From: Flavitalea plasmicola
GTDB lineage: Bacteria > Bacteroidota > Bacteroidia > Chitinophagales > Chitinophagaceae
Direction: 5' to 3'
DNA length: 64,000 nt
Assembly: GCF_030546645.1 (NCBI RefSeq)
Contig: NZ_JAUOTO010000005.1
Coordinates: 1-64,000, forward strand
Translations under genes and position numbers: made by a program
The notes under the pieces: generated by a model
What the model saw: only the letters and a program-made list of their open reading frames with translations
What the model was told of the DNA's origin: nothing
Database searches by the model: none
Shown here: positions 7,921-17,090 of the stretch, piece by piece
Numbering within the stretch: position 1 is the first letter of the stretch
How the letters are laid out: each line of letters starts with the position of its first letter

Positions 7921-9123
7921 ATGCGTCCTCTGAAAACCTCCGTACCCCTGGCGACATTCCTATTGTCGCTGGTCACCCTATCATCGTCTCCCTTATTGTC
8001 TGTCGCGCAATGCACGGGCGCGCTTCAATCCACTTCTTACAGCACAACTTTTACTGGCACAGGTAACGCAGTCTATGGTGTGACATGGCCCCAATATGCG
8101 CCGCCGGGCGGCTACTCCCTGGTGTCGGCAGTATTGAAGTCGGTGGTGTCCATCACGGCATCCTACCAGATCACCAATAACAACGGCGCCGATGCTACAA
8201 ATGTCAAGCCGGGCGTGACCGGGGAGGACATCCTCCAGGTGAACGGCAATGACCTTACAGATGAGGATGGCAATAGCATCTCCGACGTGACCTTTCTGAA
8301 GAACCTTACGGCCGTCCCGGTGATCCATGCCGGGGAAACCTATAATTACCCGGCGACGGTGGTCTACAACAATTTCAAGATGATGAATGACTCCATCGCG
8401 ACGAACAATGGCATGCTGAACGATTTTGTGGGGACGGGCGACCTGAATATCACCTATTCCAATACTCCGGGCTACAATATCAATGCCGCCGTGCAGGTGA
8501 CCCCTTCCTATTCCATTACCAATAAGGTCTCGCTGACCTATTATTATTGTTATACGGGTGCGCTGGCATCGGCTATTCTAACGTTTACAGCTACGCGTCA
8601 GAATGACGGGACGGTGGCCCTCAACTGGATCAGCGCGGAAGCGCAGTCCAGGCGGCAGTATGTCGTCCAGGTGAGCGAAGGCAATAACACCGATTTTTCG
8701 GATGTCAACGCCCAGCTGAGCACCGGCATCGCCGGCAATGCGGCGTACTCCTATAGCTATGTGCTCTCTCCCAACGACGGGAAGAGGCTATATTTCCGGA
8801 TCAAAGTGCTGGATGCGCAGGGGGATGCGACTTATTCGCCGTTGCGGATCATCGACCTGGATGCGGCAGGAGGTGCCGGGAATTTCCTGATCTACCCTAA
8901 TCCGCCCAATGACTTTATCAATGTGGTCTTTCCTTTTGCGGACTCGGAATGGCAGGTGGATATCCTGGCTGCTGACGGCAGCCGTGTACAGCGGAACTAC
9001 TATAAGAATACGGCTTCGGGCCGGGTGAATTTCATCCACCGGCTGCCTTCGGGCACATATTTCGTGCGGGCCACGGACCTGCAGTCGGCTAAGTCGCGAT
9101 CGGCGTCGTTTATCATCCGGTGA
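7921..9123 (+). CDS. choice-of-anchor E-like secreted protein with T9SS sorting domain
   Basis: 400 residues. The signal peptide ends near SVAQ-CTGA. The beta-rich domain at about 30-215 resembles choice-of-anchor E proteins (TGNAVYGVTWPQYAPPGG, then YQITNNNGADA). A fibronectin-like segment (RQNDGTVALNWISAEAQSR) and a type A sorting domain (FLIYPNPPNDFINVVFP, ending ASFIIR) follow. Paralogue of the protein at 4932-6098. It is divergent from the S41 peptidase; the 274-bp gap between them is AT-rich and holds no gene I can support. Likely surface-exposed or released; ligand unknown. Confidence 0.8.
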   Translation: MRPLKTSVPLATFLLSLVTLSSSPLLSVAQCTGALQSTSYSTTFTGTGNAVYGVTWPQYAPPGGYSLVSAVLKSVVSITASYQITNNNGADATNVKPGVTGEDILQVNGNDLTDEDGNSISDVTFLKNLTAVPVIHAGETYNYPATVVYNNFKMMNDSIATNNGMLNDFVGTGDLNITYSNTPGYNINAAVQVTPSYSITNKVSLTYYYCYTGALASAILTFTATRQNDGTVALNWISAEAQSRRQYVVQVSEGNNTDFSDVNAQLSTGIAGNAAYSYSYVLSPNDGKRLYFRIKVLDAQGDATYSPLRIIDLDAAGGAGNFLIYPNPPNDFINVVFPFADSEWQVDILAADGSRVQRNYYKNTASGRVNFIHRLPSGTYFVRATDLQSAKSRSASFIIR

Positions 9124-9157
9124 CACCGGCTGACAAAAGATTTTTCTGGCCGGGCTA

Positions 9158-9188
9158 TTGCAATCGGCGATTTTTTTCGCTACCTTAT
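9158..9188 (+). promoter_or_regulatory. candidate promoter of the ankyrin gene
   Basis: TTG at 9158-9160, 20 bases, then TACCTTAT at 9181-9188, close to the Bacteroidota -7 consensus. The box overlaps the ATG at 9187, so if it is real the translation start must be the ATG at 9193 or 9202 and the leader is almost absent. Confidence 0.3.
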
Positions 9189-9912
9189 GGGTATGATTGC
9201 CATGCCATCCCTCATCCCCACCCATGTGTGGAATGCGCTTTCCCTCGCCATTGCCAGGGGCGCCACCGACCAGGTGCAGCACCTGGTTGAAGAAAACAAT
9301 CTCGACGTCAACGCCTGTCTGAGCGACGGTTTCTGGATGCCGGTGCTGATGGAAGCGCTGCTTGCCAGCGGGTTTTCGTCGGGGCAGGAGCGGCTGGAAC
9401 TGCTGCGGTATCTGCTGAAGAAAGGCGCCAATCCCAATACGTGCTGCAGCAAGGGTTACAACTGCCTGCATATCGCGGTGCAGCAACCACAATATTTTCG
9501 TGCGCTGGACCTCTTCCTCGACTTCGATGCGGATGTCAATGTGACGGACGCCGATGGCTCTAACGTTGTGTACTGGGCTATCCAGGGCTTTCTTTTACGG
9601 AAGGAAGAGGCGGAAGACCGGGCATTGTCGCTGCGCGTGCTGGAAAAGATCCTGCTGCACGGGGCTGACCTGGATCAAAAGAACCGGTATGGCATGAATG
9701 CCCGTGGATGGCTGGGCCATGCGGCACCGGAGGTAAAAGCGCTGGTAGCCCGTTGGGAAGCGGGCAGCCCGGCTGTCCGTCCGGCCTACACCTTGCAGCC
9801 GGCATTCCCGGAACAGATGGCAGTGGTTCCCCGAAAGGAGCAACTCCGGCCGGGGCTGGCGCAAAAAATATGGAGGATATTCCGTGGGTCCCCCGCTGCT
9901 GCAGGCGGGTAG
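9187..9912 (+). CDS. ankyrin repeat protein
   Basis: 241 residues at most, cytoplasmic by sequence (no signal peptide). Ankyrin-type helical repeats run from about residue 10 to 185: LLKKGANPNTCCSKGYNCLH, then LDFDADVNVTDADGSNVVYW, then LLHGADLDQKNRYGMNARGW. The last 50 residues are Pro- and Ala-rich and probably disordered. Such proteins bind other proteins; the partner is unknown. Three in-frame ATG codons (9187, 9193, 9202) are possible starts. The overlapping promoter-like box favours 9193 or 9202. Confidence 0.8.
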   Translation: MGMIAMPSLIPTHVWNALSLAIARGATDQVQHLVEENNLDVNACLSDGFWMPVLMEALLASGFSSGQERLELLRYLLKKGANPNTCCSKGYNCLHIAVQQPQYFRALDLFLDFDADVNVTDADGSNVVYWAIQGFLLRKEEAEDRALSLRVLEKILLHGADLDQKNRYGMNARGWLGHAAPEVKALVARWEAGSPAVRPAYTLQPAFPEQMAVVPRKEQLRPGLAQKIWRIFRGSPAAAGG

Positions 9913-9957
9913 GTTCATTTTGGTCCAACATAGTAAGGGAATGGAAAAAGAGTGACT

Positions 9958-9986
9958 TTGATTGCTAAGCTTTTTCTATTATTTTG
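9958..9986 (+). promoter_or_regulatory. candidate promoter for the exported protein at 10006
   Basis: TTG at 9958-9960, 18 bases, then TTATTTTG at 9979-9986, one mismatch from TAnnTTTG. It predicts a leader of roughly 10-15 nt before ATG 10006 and is the main reason to prefer that start. Confidence 0.35.
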
Positions 9987-10005
9987 GGCCCAAACCCAAA
10001 TAACT

Positions 10006-11700
10006 ATGAAGCCCCTGTTAACCCTCACACTGGCATTGACCTCCTTTGCCGCGCTCTCCCAGTCCAAAGTCTCCTGGGGAGAAGAATTCAAAATGCATAG
10101 AAGCAGCACCGACCTGTCCATCGTGTATACGGATAAATCCGGCGTCTACATGGAAGAGTCACATGACATCGCAAAGGTGGGACTGTTCAGCGGCAGGGTG
10201 CGTAAATCCAGCATCCTGGTGAAGCTGGACGCCAATATGGCGGAACAATATCGCAATGATTTCGACAAAGAGCTGAAAGGAAAGGATTTCGACAGGCTGT
10301 TCCTCATCCGGGACCGTCTCTACCTCTTCGCTACGGACTTTACTAAAAAAGACAACACCCTGCACCTGTATGCCGCAGAGATCGACAAAGGTTCCGGCAA
10401 CCTGAAAGGTGACTGGCAGGAGATCTATGCCTGGCAGAAGAATGACAAAAAAGAGGAGATCGACTATAACATCACCCTCAACGAAGACAGCTCCAAAGTG
10501 GTGCTGACGGGTACCTATACGGGAAAGGAGCAGAACAGGTACGAGATCAAGATGATGGACGCCAACCTGAAGCTGATTGGCAAGCCGTTGAATATTTCCA
10601 ACGAGTTTGATCCGAAGACCTTCCAGGTGCAGGATTTCGTCTATACTACTTCCGGCAATGCGATCCTCATCGGCCGGATCTATACATATGAGGAAGGGAA
10701 GAAGAAAAAGGATAAGTTCCTCCTTTTTTCAAATTACAGCATCCGCATTTACGATCTGCAGGGAAAGATGGTAAAGGAGCTGTCGACGGACATTGACGGG
10801 AAGTTCCTGGTCACGGGCAAAATGTTCCAGCTGAAAAACGAGCTGGTGCTGGCGGCTTTCTACAGTAACGAGAAGAAACGAAAGGAGATCAACGGTATGT
10901 TGGTGCAACGTTTCGATCCCGCGACGGGCAAAGTGCTGATGACGGCGAAAAAAGATCTCAACACCTCCCTGATCTCCGAAGTGGAGGACGATGATGGCGA
11001 TGATAAGAAAAAGAAAAAAGATAAGGATGACGACAATGAGGAAGGGCTCACGGCCAACCTGGTCTTCCGGAATTTTTACATCGCGCCGGATAATGGGCTG
11101 GTGATCCTGGCCGAGAAATACAGCCGGCGCCTGATCGAAACATCCTCCTATTCTCCCGGATTCGGTCCCAATGCGGTGGGCACCTGGAGTCATAATACGT
11201 ATGTCCGGTATGATTGCGGGGATATTTATATGAGCAAGGTGTCGGCGGCAGGGAATATTGACTGGCTGCACGTGCTGCCGAAGAGCCAGGTAGAAACGAT
11301 CCAGATCGGGCACGCCAGCTCTCCGGGGATGGGTGTCGGTTTCTGGGGCTTTTTCGATCGCGCGGATGGCCGGCCATTTTATGCGGGGTTCAGCAGCCTC
11401 GCGGGTAAGGGCACTATCCACCTCTTTTTCAACGATAATGACAAAAACGCCGACGTACTACAGCCCGGCACGAAGATCAAACAGGTCACGCGCTTTGGTA
11501 TTACGTCCTGCTACCAGGTGAACCTGGATATGGTGACGGGTAAATACACCCGCAAGGCCATTTTCAGCAATAAGGACATCCCTACTTCCATGCCCAGGCT
11601 GGGATCCGTGATGAACAATACCTTGTGGGTAACGGGGAAGGACGACCGTACGTTTGCGAAGTCCAAGATCGCCGTGGGCAAGATCGTGTGCGCGGATTAG
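10006..11700 (+). CDS. exported protein of unknown function
   Basis: 564 residues from ATG 10006, which begins a signal peptide (MKPLLTLTLALTSFAALSQS). I do not recognise the family. The body has repeating beta-strand-like segments (for example LFLIRDRLYLFATDFTKKD and ELVLAAFYSNEKKRKEINGM), so a beta-propeller-like fold is possible (inference). A very acidic and basic stretch with alternating Asp and Lys lies at about residues 330-350 (DDDGDDKKKKKDKDDDNEEG) and probably forms a flexible loop. No sorting domain or lipobox is seen, so it is expected in the periplasm. An in-frame GTG-type start at 9952 would add 18 residues but overlaps the candidate promoter. Confidence 0.75.
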   Translation: MKPLLTLTLALTSFAALSQSKVSWGEEFKMHRSSTDLSIVYTDKSGVYMEESHDIAKVGLFSGRVRKSSILVKLDANMAEQYRNDFDKELKGKDFDRLFLIRDRLYLFATDFTKKDNTLHLYAAEIDKGSGNLKGDWQEIYAWQKNDKKEEIDYNITLNEDSSKVVLTGTYTGKEQNRYEIKMMDANLKLIGKPLNISNEFDPKTFQVQDFVYTTSGNAILIGRIYTYEEGKKKKDKFLLFSNYSIRIYDLQGKMVKELSTDIDGKFLVTGKMFQLKNELVLAAFYSNEKKRKEINGMLVQRFDPATGKVLMTAKKDLNTSLISEVEDDDGDDKKKKKDKDDDNEEGLTANLVFRNFYIAPDNGLVILAEKYSRRLIETSSYSPGFGPNAVGTWSHNTYVRYDCGDIYMSKVSAAGNIDWLHVLPKSQVETIQIGHASSPGMGVGFWGFFDRADGRPFYAGFSSLAGKGTIHLFFNDNDKNADVLQPGTKIKQVTRFGITSCYQVNLDMVTGKYTRKAIFSNKDIPTSMPRLGSVMNNTLWVTGKDDRTFAKSKIAVGKIVCAD

Positions 11701-11701
11701 G

Positions 11702-12103
11702 TCAAGGCTTTTCCATGCACAGTTCGATGAGCATGGAGTGGGTGTCTTTGGGATGAAGGAAGCAGATCAGCTTATTGTCGGCCCCGGGCTTGGGCCGGTC
11801 GCTGAGCAGGGTGAAGCCGGCATCGGCCAGCCTTTTCATTTCAGCATGGATATCGGCTACCTCGAAAGCAATGTGGTGCATCCCCTCGCCTTTTTTTTCT
11901 ATGAAGCGTGTGATGACACTGTCGGGTTCCTGCCCCTGCAGCAGCTCGATCTTCGTCTCTCCTTTTTTAAAGAATGCGGTGGTCACTTTTTCGGTGTCCA
12001 CTGCTTCCGTTTTGTAGCACTGGGTGTCGAGCAGCGCCTCGAACAAGGGAATGGATACGGCGAGGTCCCGGACGGCAATGCCGATGTGTTCGACTTTCTT
12101 CAT
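11702..12103 (-). CDS. mce: methylmalonyl-CoA epimerase
   Basis: VOC-fold enzyme that interconverts the 2R and 2S forms of methylmalonyl-CoA between propionyl-CoA carboxylase and methylmalonyl-CoA mutase. The 133-residue length is normal. Metal ligands are visible: His in MKKVEHIGIAV, His in EGMHHIAFEV, and Glu in HSMLIELCMEK. The start is placed at ATG 12103 (MKKVEHIG), where the family begins; a longer reading to 12133 adds ten residues without homology. It is convergent with the gene ending at 11700, leaving one base between the two stop codons. Confidence 0.93.
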   Translation of the reverse strand: MKKVEHIGIAVRDLAVSIPLFEALLDTQCYKTEAVDTEKVTTAFFKKGETKIELLQGQEPDSVITRFIEKKGEGMHHIAFEVADIHAEMKRLADAGFTLLSDRPKPGADNKLICFLHPKDTHSMLIELCMEKP

Positions 12104-12129
12104 GGGGATTTTTTTCAAAAGTAAGGGGA

Positions 12130-12507
12130 TCATCTTTTAAATCGGTAGAAGAATTGTTTTTCATCTCCGATGAGGATCAGCGTGTCCTTTGTATGCAGCC
12201 TGACCTGGAACCTTCCCTGGTAGTCATCGTACTGGATGACGAGGGTGTCCCTGGATAAAAAGAAAGGAAATGTCCTGAACGATTGGGGGTAGTTGATTTT
12301 GGACCCTTTGATGACAAAGGCAGCGTTGTCCTCTCCGACGGCAGCCCAGATCCCCTGAAGCATCGCCGGGTTGTTCAAACGTTGTTCAACGACCCTGGGA
12401 GTCGTGTCCTGCGTGGAAATATGCGATACGCAAGACCCTGGGGAATGGCTGGCGGACGAACAAAGGGACAGTATGACCACGGCGGCGGTGAAGGGGGAGA
12501 AGTTCAT
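12130..12507 (-). CDS. small exported protein of unknown function
   Basis: 125 residues from ATG 12507, whose first 20 residues (MNFSPFTAAVVILSLCSSAS) form a signal sequence. The Cys at 16 could be a lipidation site, although the preceding Leu fits the lipobox poorly. The C-terminal 70 residues (LQGIWAAVGEDNAAFVIKGS and QVRLHTKDTLILIGDEKQFF) suggest a small beta-barrel of the lipocalin-like kind (inference). It lies 26 bp upstream of mce on the same strand and may be co-transcribed. A longer reading to 12594 would run into the promoter of the divergent cysteine desulfurase gene. Confidence 0.65.
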   Translation of the reverse strand: MNFSPFTAAVVILSLCSSASHSPGSCVSHISTQDTTPRVVEQRLNNPAMLQGIWAAVGEDNAAFVIKGSKINYPQSFRTFPFFLSRDTLVIQYDDYQGRFQVRLHTKDTLILIGDEKQFFYRFKR

Positions 12508-12600
12508 GGGATAAATGTAAGCAGTTCCTGGTTGAGGGCAAAGGTTATATAGTCCGGAGGATGTTCGTCCACCGGAGACCTGCGAGATGGACATAATCGG

Positions 12601-12608
12601 TAACTTTG
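12601..12608 (+). promoter_or_regulatory. -7 promoter box of the cysteine desulfurase gene
   Basis: TAACTTTG matches the Bacteroidota -7 consensus TAnnTTTG exactly. No TTG is found at the expected distance upstream. It predicts transcription from about 12614 and a leader of about 20 nt that includes the GGAGG at 12624-12628. Confidence 0.5.
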
Positions 12609-12632
12609 TACCTCATTCACCCGGAGGACCTC

Positions 12633-13835
12633 ATGCTCAAGCTGCCTATCTACTTCGACAACAATGCCACTACCCCCTGCGATCCGCGGGTGGTGGAAGC
12701 GATGCTTCCCTATTTCACGGAAAAATTCGGCAATGCCGCCAGCCGGACCCATGCTTTTGGCTGGGAGGGGGAGGAGGCGGTGGAGCAGGCCCGTGAGCAG
12801 GTGGCCAGGCTGATAGGGGCGGAGCCAAAAGAGATCGTTTTTACTTCGGGCGCCACGGAAGCGGATAATCTGGCGATCAAGGGGGTATTCGAAATGTATG
12901 CGGCCAAGGGCAGCCATATCATCACGGTGGCCACGGAGCATAAGGCGGTGCTGGACACCTGCCATCATATCGGGAAGCTGGGAGGTGAAGTGACCTATCT
13001 GCCTGTGAGCAGGGAGGGGCTGGTCGACCTGCGGACGTTGGAGGCGGCTATCCGGCCGTCGACGGTGCTGATCGCGGTTATGTATGCCAATAACGAGATT
13101 GGGGTGATCCAGCCCATCCGCGAGATCAGCGGGATCGCCAGGAAGCACGGGGTCCTTTTCTTCGTGGATGCGGCCCAGGCGGCGGGCAAGGTGCCTGTGC
13201 ATGTACAGTCCGACGGCATCGACCTCCTGGCGATGAGCGCCCATAAATTATATGGCCCCAAGGGCGTAGGCGCCTTATACGTACGGCGGAGGGACCCGCG
13301 GGTGCGGCTGACGGCGCAGATGGATGGGGGTGGCCATGAGCGGGGTATGCGAAGCGGGACCTTGAACGTACCGGCCATCGTGGGCTTTGGGAAAGCCTGT
13401 GAGCTCTGCCGCCTGGAGATGGCGACGGAGGCGGTGCGGGTATCGGGACTGCGGGACAGGCTGGAGGCGGGCCTGCTCCAGCTGGAGCAAGTCTTCGTCA
13501 ATGGCAGCAGGCAACATAGATTGCCCGGGACGGTGAACCTCTCGTTCCGGGGTGCCCCGGCCGAGGGACTGATCACGATGATCAATAAGAACATCGCCCT
13601 TTCGTCAGGATCGGCCTGCACGTCGGCCTCGCTGGAGCCAAGCTACGTATTGAAGGCGCTGGGGCTGGACGATGACCTGGCGCACAGCAGCCTGCGATTT
13701 GGATTGGGAAGGTTCAATACCGAAAATGAAGTAGATTATGCGATCAGTCAGCTAAGGATGGGGGTTGAAAGGCTGAGAGCGCAGAGCCCGATGTGGGAGA
13801 CGTATAAGGAACAAAATGGGGTTAAAAACAGGTAA
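12633..13835 (+). CDS. iscS: cysteine desulfurase, IscS type
   Basis: PLP enzyme that takes sulfur from L-cysteine for Fe-S cluster and thiolation pathways. 400 residues. PLP lysine is Lys205 in [11 protein letters not shown]; the sulfur-carrying Cys329 lies in [15 protein letters not shown], the group I loop. The N-terminus [12 protein letters not shown] is standard. Start ATG 12633 is chosen because GGAGG sits a few bases upstream and the alternative TTG at 12606 lies inside the -7 box. No iscU or iscR neighbour is present, so the gene stands alone. The C-terminal tail after residue 385 is short and variable. Confidence 0.93.
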   Translation: MLKLPIYFDNNATTPCDPRVVEAMLPYFTEKFGNAASRTHAFGWEGEEAVEQAREQVARLIGAEPKEIVFTSGATEADNLAIKGVFEMYAAKGSHIITVATEHKAVLDTCHHIGKLGGEVTYLPVSREGLVDLRTLEAAIRPSTVLIAVMYANNEIGVIQPIREISGIARKHGVLFFVDAAQAAGKVPVHVQSDGIDLLAMSAHKLYGPKGVGALYVRRRDPRVRLTAQMDGGGHERGMRSGTLNVPAIVGFGKACELCRLEMATEAVRVSGLRDRLEAGLLQLEQVFVNGSRQHRLPGTVNLSFRGAPAEGLITMINKNIALSSGSACTSASLEPSYVLKALGLDDDLAHSSLRFGLGRFNTENEVDYAISQLRMGVERLRAQSPMWETYKEQNGVKNR

Positions 13836-14455
13836 GTTATTGATATTCAGTTAAAAATAATGGAATTATATTCATATATAAATTATTTGTTCTATAATAA
13901 TGTAAATATTTTGTAATATGATTGACGGCCCGCTTCTTTGAACGGGTGTGGAGGTGTTGGAAGGGTGTGTTGGGGCAATTGAAAGGTGCAGGGAGGCTTT
14001 AAAAAATAAGAAATGTGGTGGGAGGGCTGAATGCGGCTACCGGCGGATTGCAGGATGGGCTTGGGTTAAAAGCAAAAAACCGCCTATGAGGGCGGATCTT
14101 GCTTTGCAGTTGGTTTCGGTTAAATCTTTTTTAGTTACCTAACCATAATATTTTTTCGAAGGAGGTTGGTTCTTATTGAGTATGCGAATATAAGTATTCC
14201 TTTCGTTCTGACGCGTTTTTAGCAGGATCTAATTTTACTTTTTTTCCACATTTCAATATTTTATAATACGACTTTGCCTAGCCGGAAAGAGCCGGATGTC
14301 CTGGAAAGGACAAAAAAAGTTGATCCAATAAAATGTAGGGTAGAAAGGGTGCTGATCATAAACGATGAATGTCAATATATATTGTGTGAGTGAATTTGAA
14401 CATGGGTCATACTCGTAGCGCTGATTACATCGTTATATCGCTTATTTTCGCGCAC
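13836..14455. other. AT-rich intergenic region of about 620 bp
   Basis: The first 90 bp are very AT-rich. Around 13925-14060 lies GC-rich DNA with a 64-codon open frame that shows no protein-like features. A hairpin with an A-run is at 14074-14095 (listed separately). Near 14302 there is a small inverted repeat, GTCCT-GGAA-AGGAC. I see no tRNA, no insertion-sequence ends and no convincing gldFG promoter. Confidence 0.5.
14074..14095 (-). terminator. terminator-like hairpin on the minus strand with no gene upstream
   Basis: On the minus strand the sequence reads CCGCC-CTCATA-GGCGG followed by TTTTTT, a short intrinsic terminator. No protein gene lies upstream on that strand, so it may end a small RNA read from the 14.1-14.4 kb region, or it may be accidental. 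Confidence 0.35.
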
Positions 14456-16963
14456 ATGTGGGCAGTCTGCAAAAAAGAACTTCGTCAAAGCTTTAGTAAT
14501 CTAACGGGTTATATCGCTATCATCGTCTTCCTGTTGTTGAATGGGCTCCTTCTGTTCGTGTTCCCGGACACGGATATATTGGCAGGGGGTTATGCGACCC
14601 TGGACAAGTTCTTTGAGCTGGCTCCCTGGATCTTGCTGTTGCTGATCCCGGCTATCACGATGCGCAGCTTGTCCGAAGAGTTCCGGACGGGGACCTTCGA
14701 GATCCTGCAGACGATCCCGCTCAGCCGGACGCAGCTGGTGGTGGGCAAATACCTGGCGGCCCTGTTGGTGGTGGTCATCGCCCTGGTGCCTACCCTGCTT
14801 TATTTCCTTACTATCCAACGGCTTTCGGGCCAGGGCGGCATCGACGTTGGCGCCACTATCGGCAGCTACATCGGGTTGGTATTCCTATGTGCCGTGTTTA
14901 CTTCCATCGGCATGCTCTGCAGCAGCTGGACCAGCAATGCGGTGGTTGCATTCATCGCGGCGGCTTTTGCCTGCTTCCTTTTATACAGCGGGTTCAATGC
15001 GGTGAGCCAGCTGCCGGTGTTTGCCGCGGGGGCGGACTTCTATATCGAGATGCTCGGCATCGATTTCCATTACAGGAGCATCAGCAGGGGGGTGGTGGAC
15101 AGCAGGGATCTCATCTATTTTCTCAGTATCATTCTCTTGTTTTTGAGATGGACGAATTGGAATCTGGCACGGAAACAAGCCACGAGCCACGAGCTACGAG
15201 CTACGAGGGGAGGACCTAATAAGGCCCTGGCTCACAGCTCACAGCTCACAGCTCGCAGCTCAAAGTGGGCTCGCAGTTGGCTAGGGGTCATCGTCGTGCT
15301 GCTGCTCATCAACCTGGGCGCCAGCCGCTTCCACTACCGCCTGGACCTGACCCATGAGAAGCGCTATACGCTGAGTATCTCCACCAGAGAGCTGCTGCGC
15401 CACCTGGATGACGACATACAGGTCGACTTCTTTCTCCAGGGCGATCTGAAGGCCGGTATCCGCAAACTCTCGAAAAGTACGCTGGAGCTCCTCCAGGAAT
15501 TTTCTGAATATGCCGATGGACGTATCCGGGTAAGGGTGACGGACCCGCTGGCGGGATTGGACGATACCGCCAGTATGCGAACGCTGGACTCCCTCCAGCG
15601 CATGGGCATCCAGCCGAAGACGCAGGTGGCCCAATCCAAAAAAGGTGATGAGCAAAGCCAGCGCATCGTCATTCCGGGCGCCCTCCTCCATTATAAGGAT
15701 AAAGTATTCCCTGTCGATCTGCTGAAAGGTGTGCAGGTGGCCAAACAGGACCAGCCGGAAGATCAGCTGTATACCAACGCGGAAACCCTGCTGGAATATA
15801 AGTTCGGCAGCGCCATCGATAAGATCACCCGCAAAAAAGTACCTACAGTGGGCTATGTGGTGGGCAATGGCGAGCCGGTGGATTACAGCGTGTATAATCT
15901 GATAGAGGATATGCGGTCCAATTACCGATTTGGTATCATAAAGCTGGACAGCATGCCGGTGATCCCGCAGGAGGTGAATGCGCTCATCATTGTAAAACCT
16001 ACCCAAAAGTTCACGGACCGGGAAAAGCTGACGCTGGACCAGTATGTCCTCCATGGGGGCCATATCATCTGGGCGGTGGACATTCTCCATGCGGAGACGG
16101 ACAGCCTGCGCCTGGACAGGGAGACGCTGGCGTATGACAGGGGTTTGGAATTAGAGGACCTCTTCTTCAAATATGGCGTCCGTGTGAAACAGGACCTTGT
16201 GGAAGACGCCGGCCAAAGCGCCAGTCTCAATATGGTGGTCGGCACCATTGGGGGCAAGCCGGATATGCAGCTCATACCCTGGCCCTATTACCCATTGTTG
16301 AACGGGAGCCTGTACCACCCCATTTCCAAGAACCTGGACCCTGTCTATGCGCGTTTTGCCAACTCCATCGATACGGTGAAAGCGCCGGGCATTCAAAAGA
16401 CGGTGCTGCTCCAGACCTCCGCCAATGGCCGGGTGGTCAGTACACCTGCGATCATCTCTTTTGAAAGCGCGAAGCAGGCCAGCGATCTACGGCTCTTCAA
16501 TACGCCGAATATTCCCGTGGCCTACCTGCTGGAGGGCAAATTTAGTTCTCTCTTTGCCGGCAGGATAGGTACGGCTGTAGCCGATAGTTTGGCCAATGAT
16601 TATCATCAGCCATTCCTATCCGAGGGAGACAAGCCTGGCCGTGTCATTGTCATGGGCGATGCAGATATAGTGATGAACGAGGTGGTCCAGCAGGGCCGGC
16701 AGCCCCTGCAGATGGGATACAGCAAGGACATCAATTACAAGTTTGCAAATGAGGACTTCATCGAGAACTGCCTGGAATATATGACGAACCCCTCCCGGAT
16801 CCTGGAGACGCGCAGCAAGGATTTCACCCTAAGGCTGCTGGACCCTGCCAAGGTGGAAACGGGCCGTCCTTTCTGGCAGTTCATTAACATCGGCCTGCCC
16901 ATTCTGCTGGTGATCGCGGGGGGGTATCTCTATCAGTTCCTAAGGAGGAGAAAATATACTTAG
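14456..16963 (+). CDS. gldFG: GldF-GldG fusion: ABC permease joined to gliding-motility GldG
   Basis: 835 residues from ATG 14456 (MWAVCKKELRQSFSNLTGYI), where GldF proteins normally begin; GTG 14390 would add 22 residues without homology. Residues 1-240 are an ABC-2 type permease with six membrane segments (PWILLLLIPAITMRSLSEEF is the conserved cytoplasmic part). Residues 241-270 are a repeat-encoded linker rich in Ser, Ala and Arg. From about 275 a membrane segment leads to the GldG-type periplasmic domain (HEKRYTLSISTRELLRHLDD) with a final anchor (GLPILLVIAGGYLYQFLRRR). GldF and GldG act with the ATPase GldA and are needed for gliding in Flavobacterium. In that genus they are separate proteins; gldA is not in the window. 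Confidence 0.88.
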   Translation: MWAVCKKELRQSFSNLTGYIAIIVFLLLNGLLLFVFPDTDILAGGYATLDKFFELAPWILLLLIPAITMRSLSEEFRTGTFEILQTIPLSRTQLVVGKYLAALLVVVIALVPTLLYFLTIQRLSGQGGIDVGATIGSYIGLVFLCAVFTSIGMLCSSWTSNAVVAFIAAAFACFLLYSGFNAVSQLPVFAAGADFYIEMLGIDFHYRSISRGVVDSRDLIYFLSIILLFLRWTNWNLARKQATSHELRATRGGPNKALAHSSQLTARSSKWARSWLGVIVVLLLINLGASRFHYRLDLTHEKRYTLSISTRELLRHLDDDIQVDFFLQGDLKAGIRKLSKSTLELLQEFSEYADGRIRVRVTDPLAGLDDTASMRTLDSLQRMGIQPKTQVAQSKKGDEQSQRIVIPGALLHYKDKVFPVDLLKGVQVAKQDQPEDQLYTNAETLLEYKFGSAIDKITRKKVPTVGYVVGNGEPVDYSVYNLIEDMRSNYRFGIIKLDSMPVIPQEVNALIIVKPTQKFTDREKLTLDQYVLHGGHIIWAVDILHAETDSLRLDRETLAYDRGLELEDLFFKYGVRVKQDLVEDAGQSASLNMVVGTIGGKPDMQLIPWPYYPLLNGSLYHPISKNLDPVYARFANSIDTVKAPGIQKTVLLQTSANGRVVSTPAIISFESAKQASDLRLFNTPNIPVAYLLEGKFSSLFAGRIGTAVADSLANDYHQPFLSEGDKPGRVIVMGDADIVMNEVVQQGRQPLQMGYSKDINYKFANEDFIENCLEYMTNPSRILETRSKDFTLRLLDPAKVETGRPFWQFINIGLPILLVIAGGYLYQFLRRRKYT
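15178..15265. repeat. 7-bp-unit inverted repeat inside gldFG
   Basis: Left arm (15178-15207) made of AGCCACG/AGCTACG units, a core of about 24 bp (ggggaggacctaataaggcc and flanks), and a right arm (15230-15262) made of GCTCACA/GCTCGCA units. It encodes the linker ATSHELRATRGG...AHSSQLTARSSK exactly at the GldF/GldG junction. It belongs to the same dispersed family as the copies at 16962, 29513, 40760, 41554 and 48375. Confidence 0.8.
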
Positions 16964-17090
16964 CTGCAAGCTACAAGCTTCAAGCTACAAGCTACAAGTG
17001 GCTTAAAGGTACGTGCTTGTAGCTTGCAGCTTGAGGCTTCAAGTGGCTTAAAAGTACGTGCTTGTAGCTTGTAGCTTGAAGCTTGCAGCT
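16962..17090. repeat. 7-bp-unit inverted repeat filling a convergent intergenic gap
   Basis: Left arm of five units (AGCTGCA, AGCTACA, AGCTTCA, AGCTACA, AGCTACA), then two copies of a core (agtggcttaaaggtacgtgc), each followed by a right arm of inverted units (cttgtagcttgcagcttg). It begins in the TAG stop of gldFG (16961-16963) and ends one base before the stop of the OmpA-like gene (17091). The transcripts of both convergent genes would form a long stem here, so it may act as a two-way terminator or RNA end protector (inference). Confidence 0.85.

Noticed and set aside
13948..14142. 64-codon open frame in the gap before gldFG
   Set aside because: No start context, no family likeness, and it crosses the hairpin at 14074-14095.
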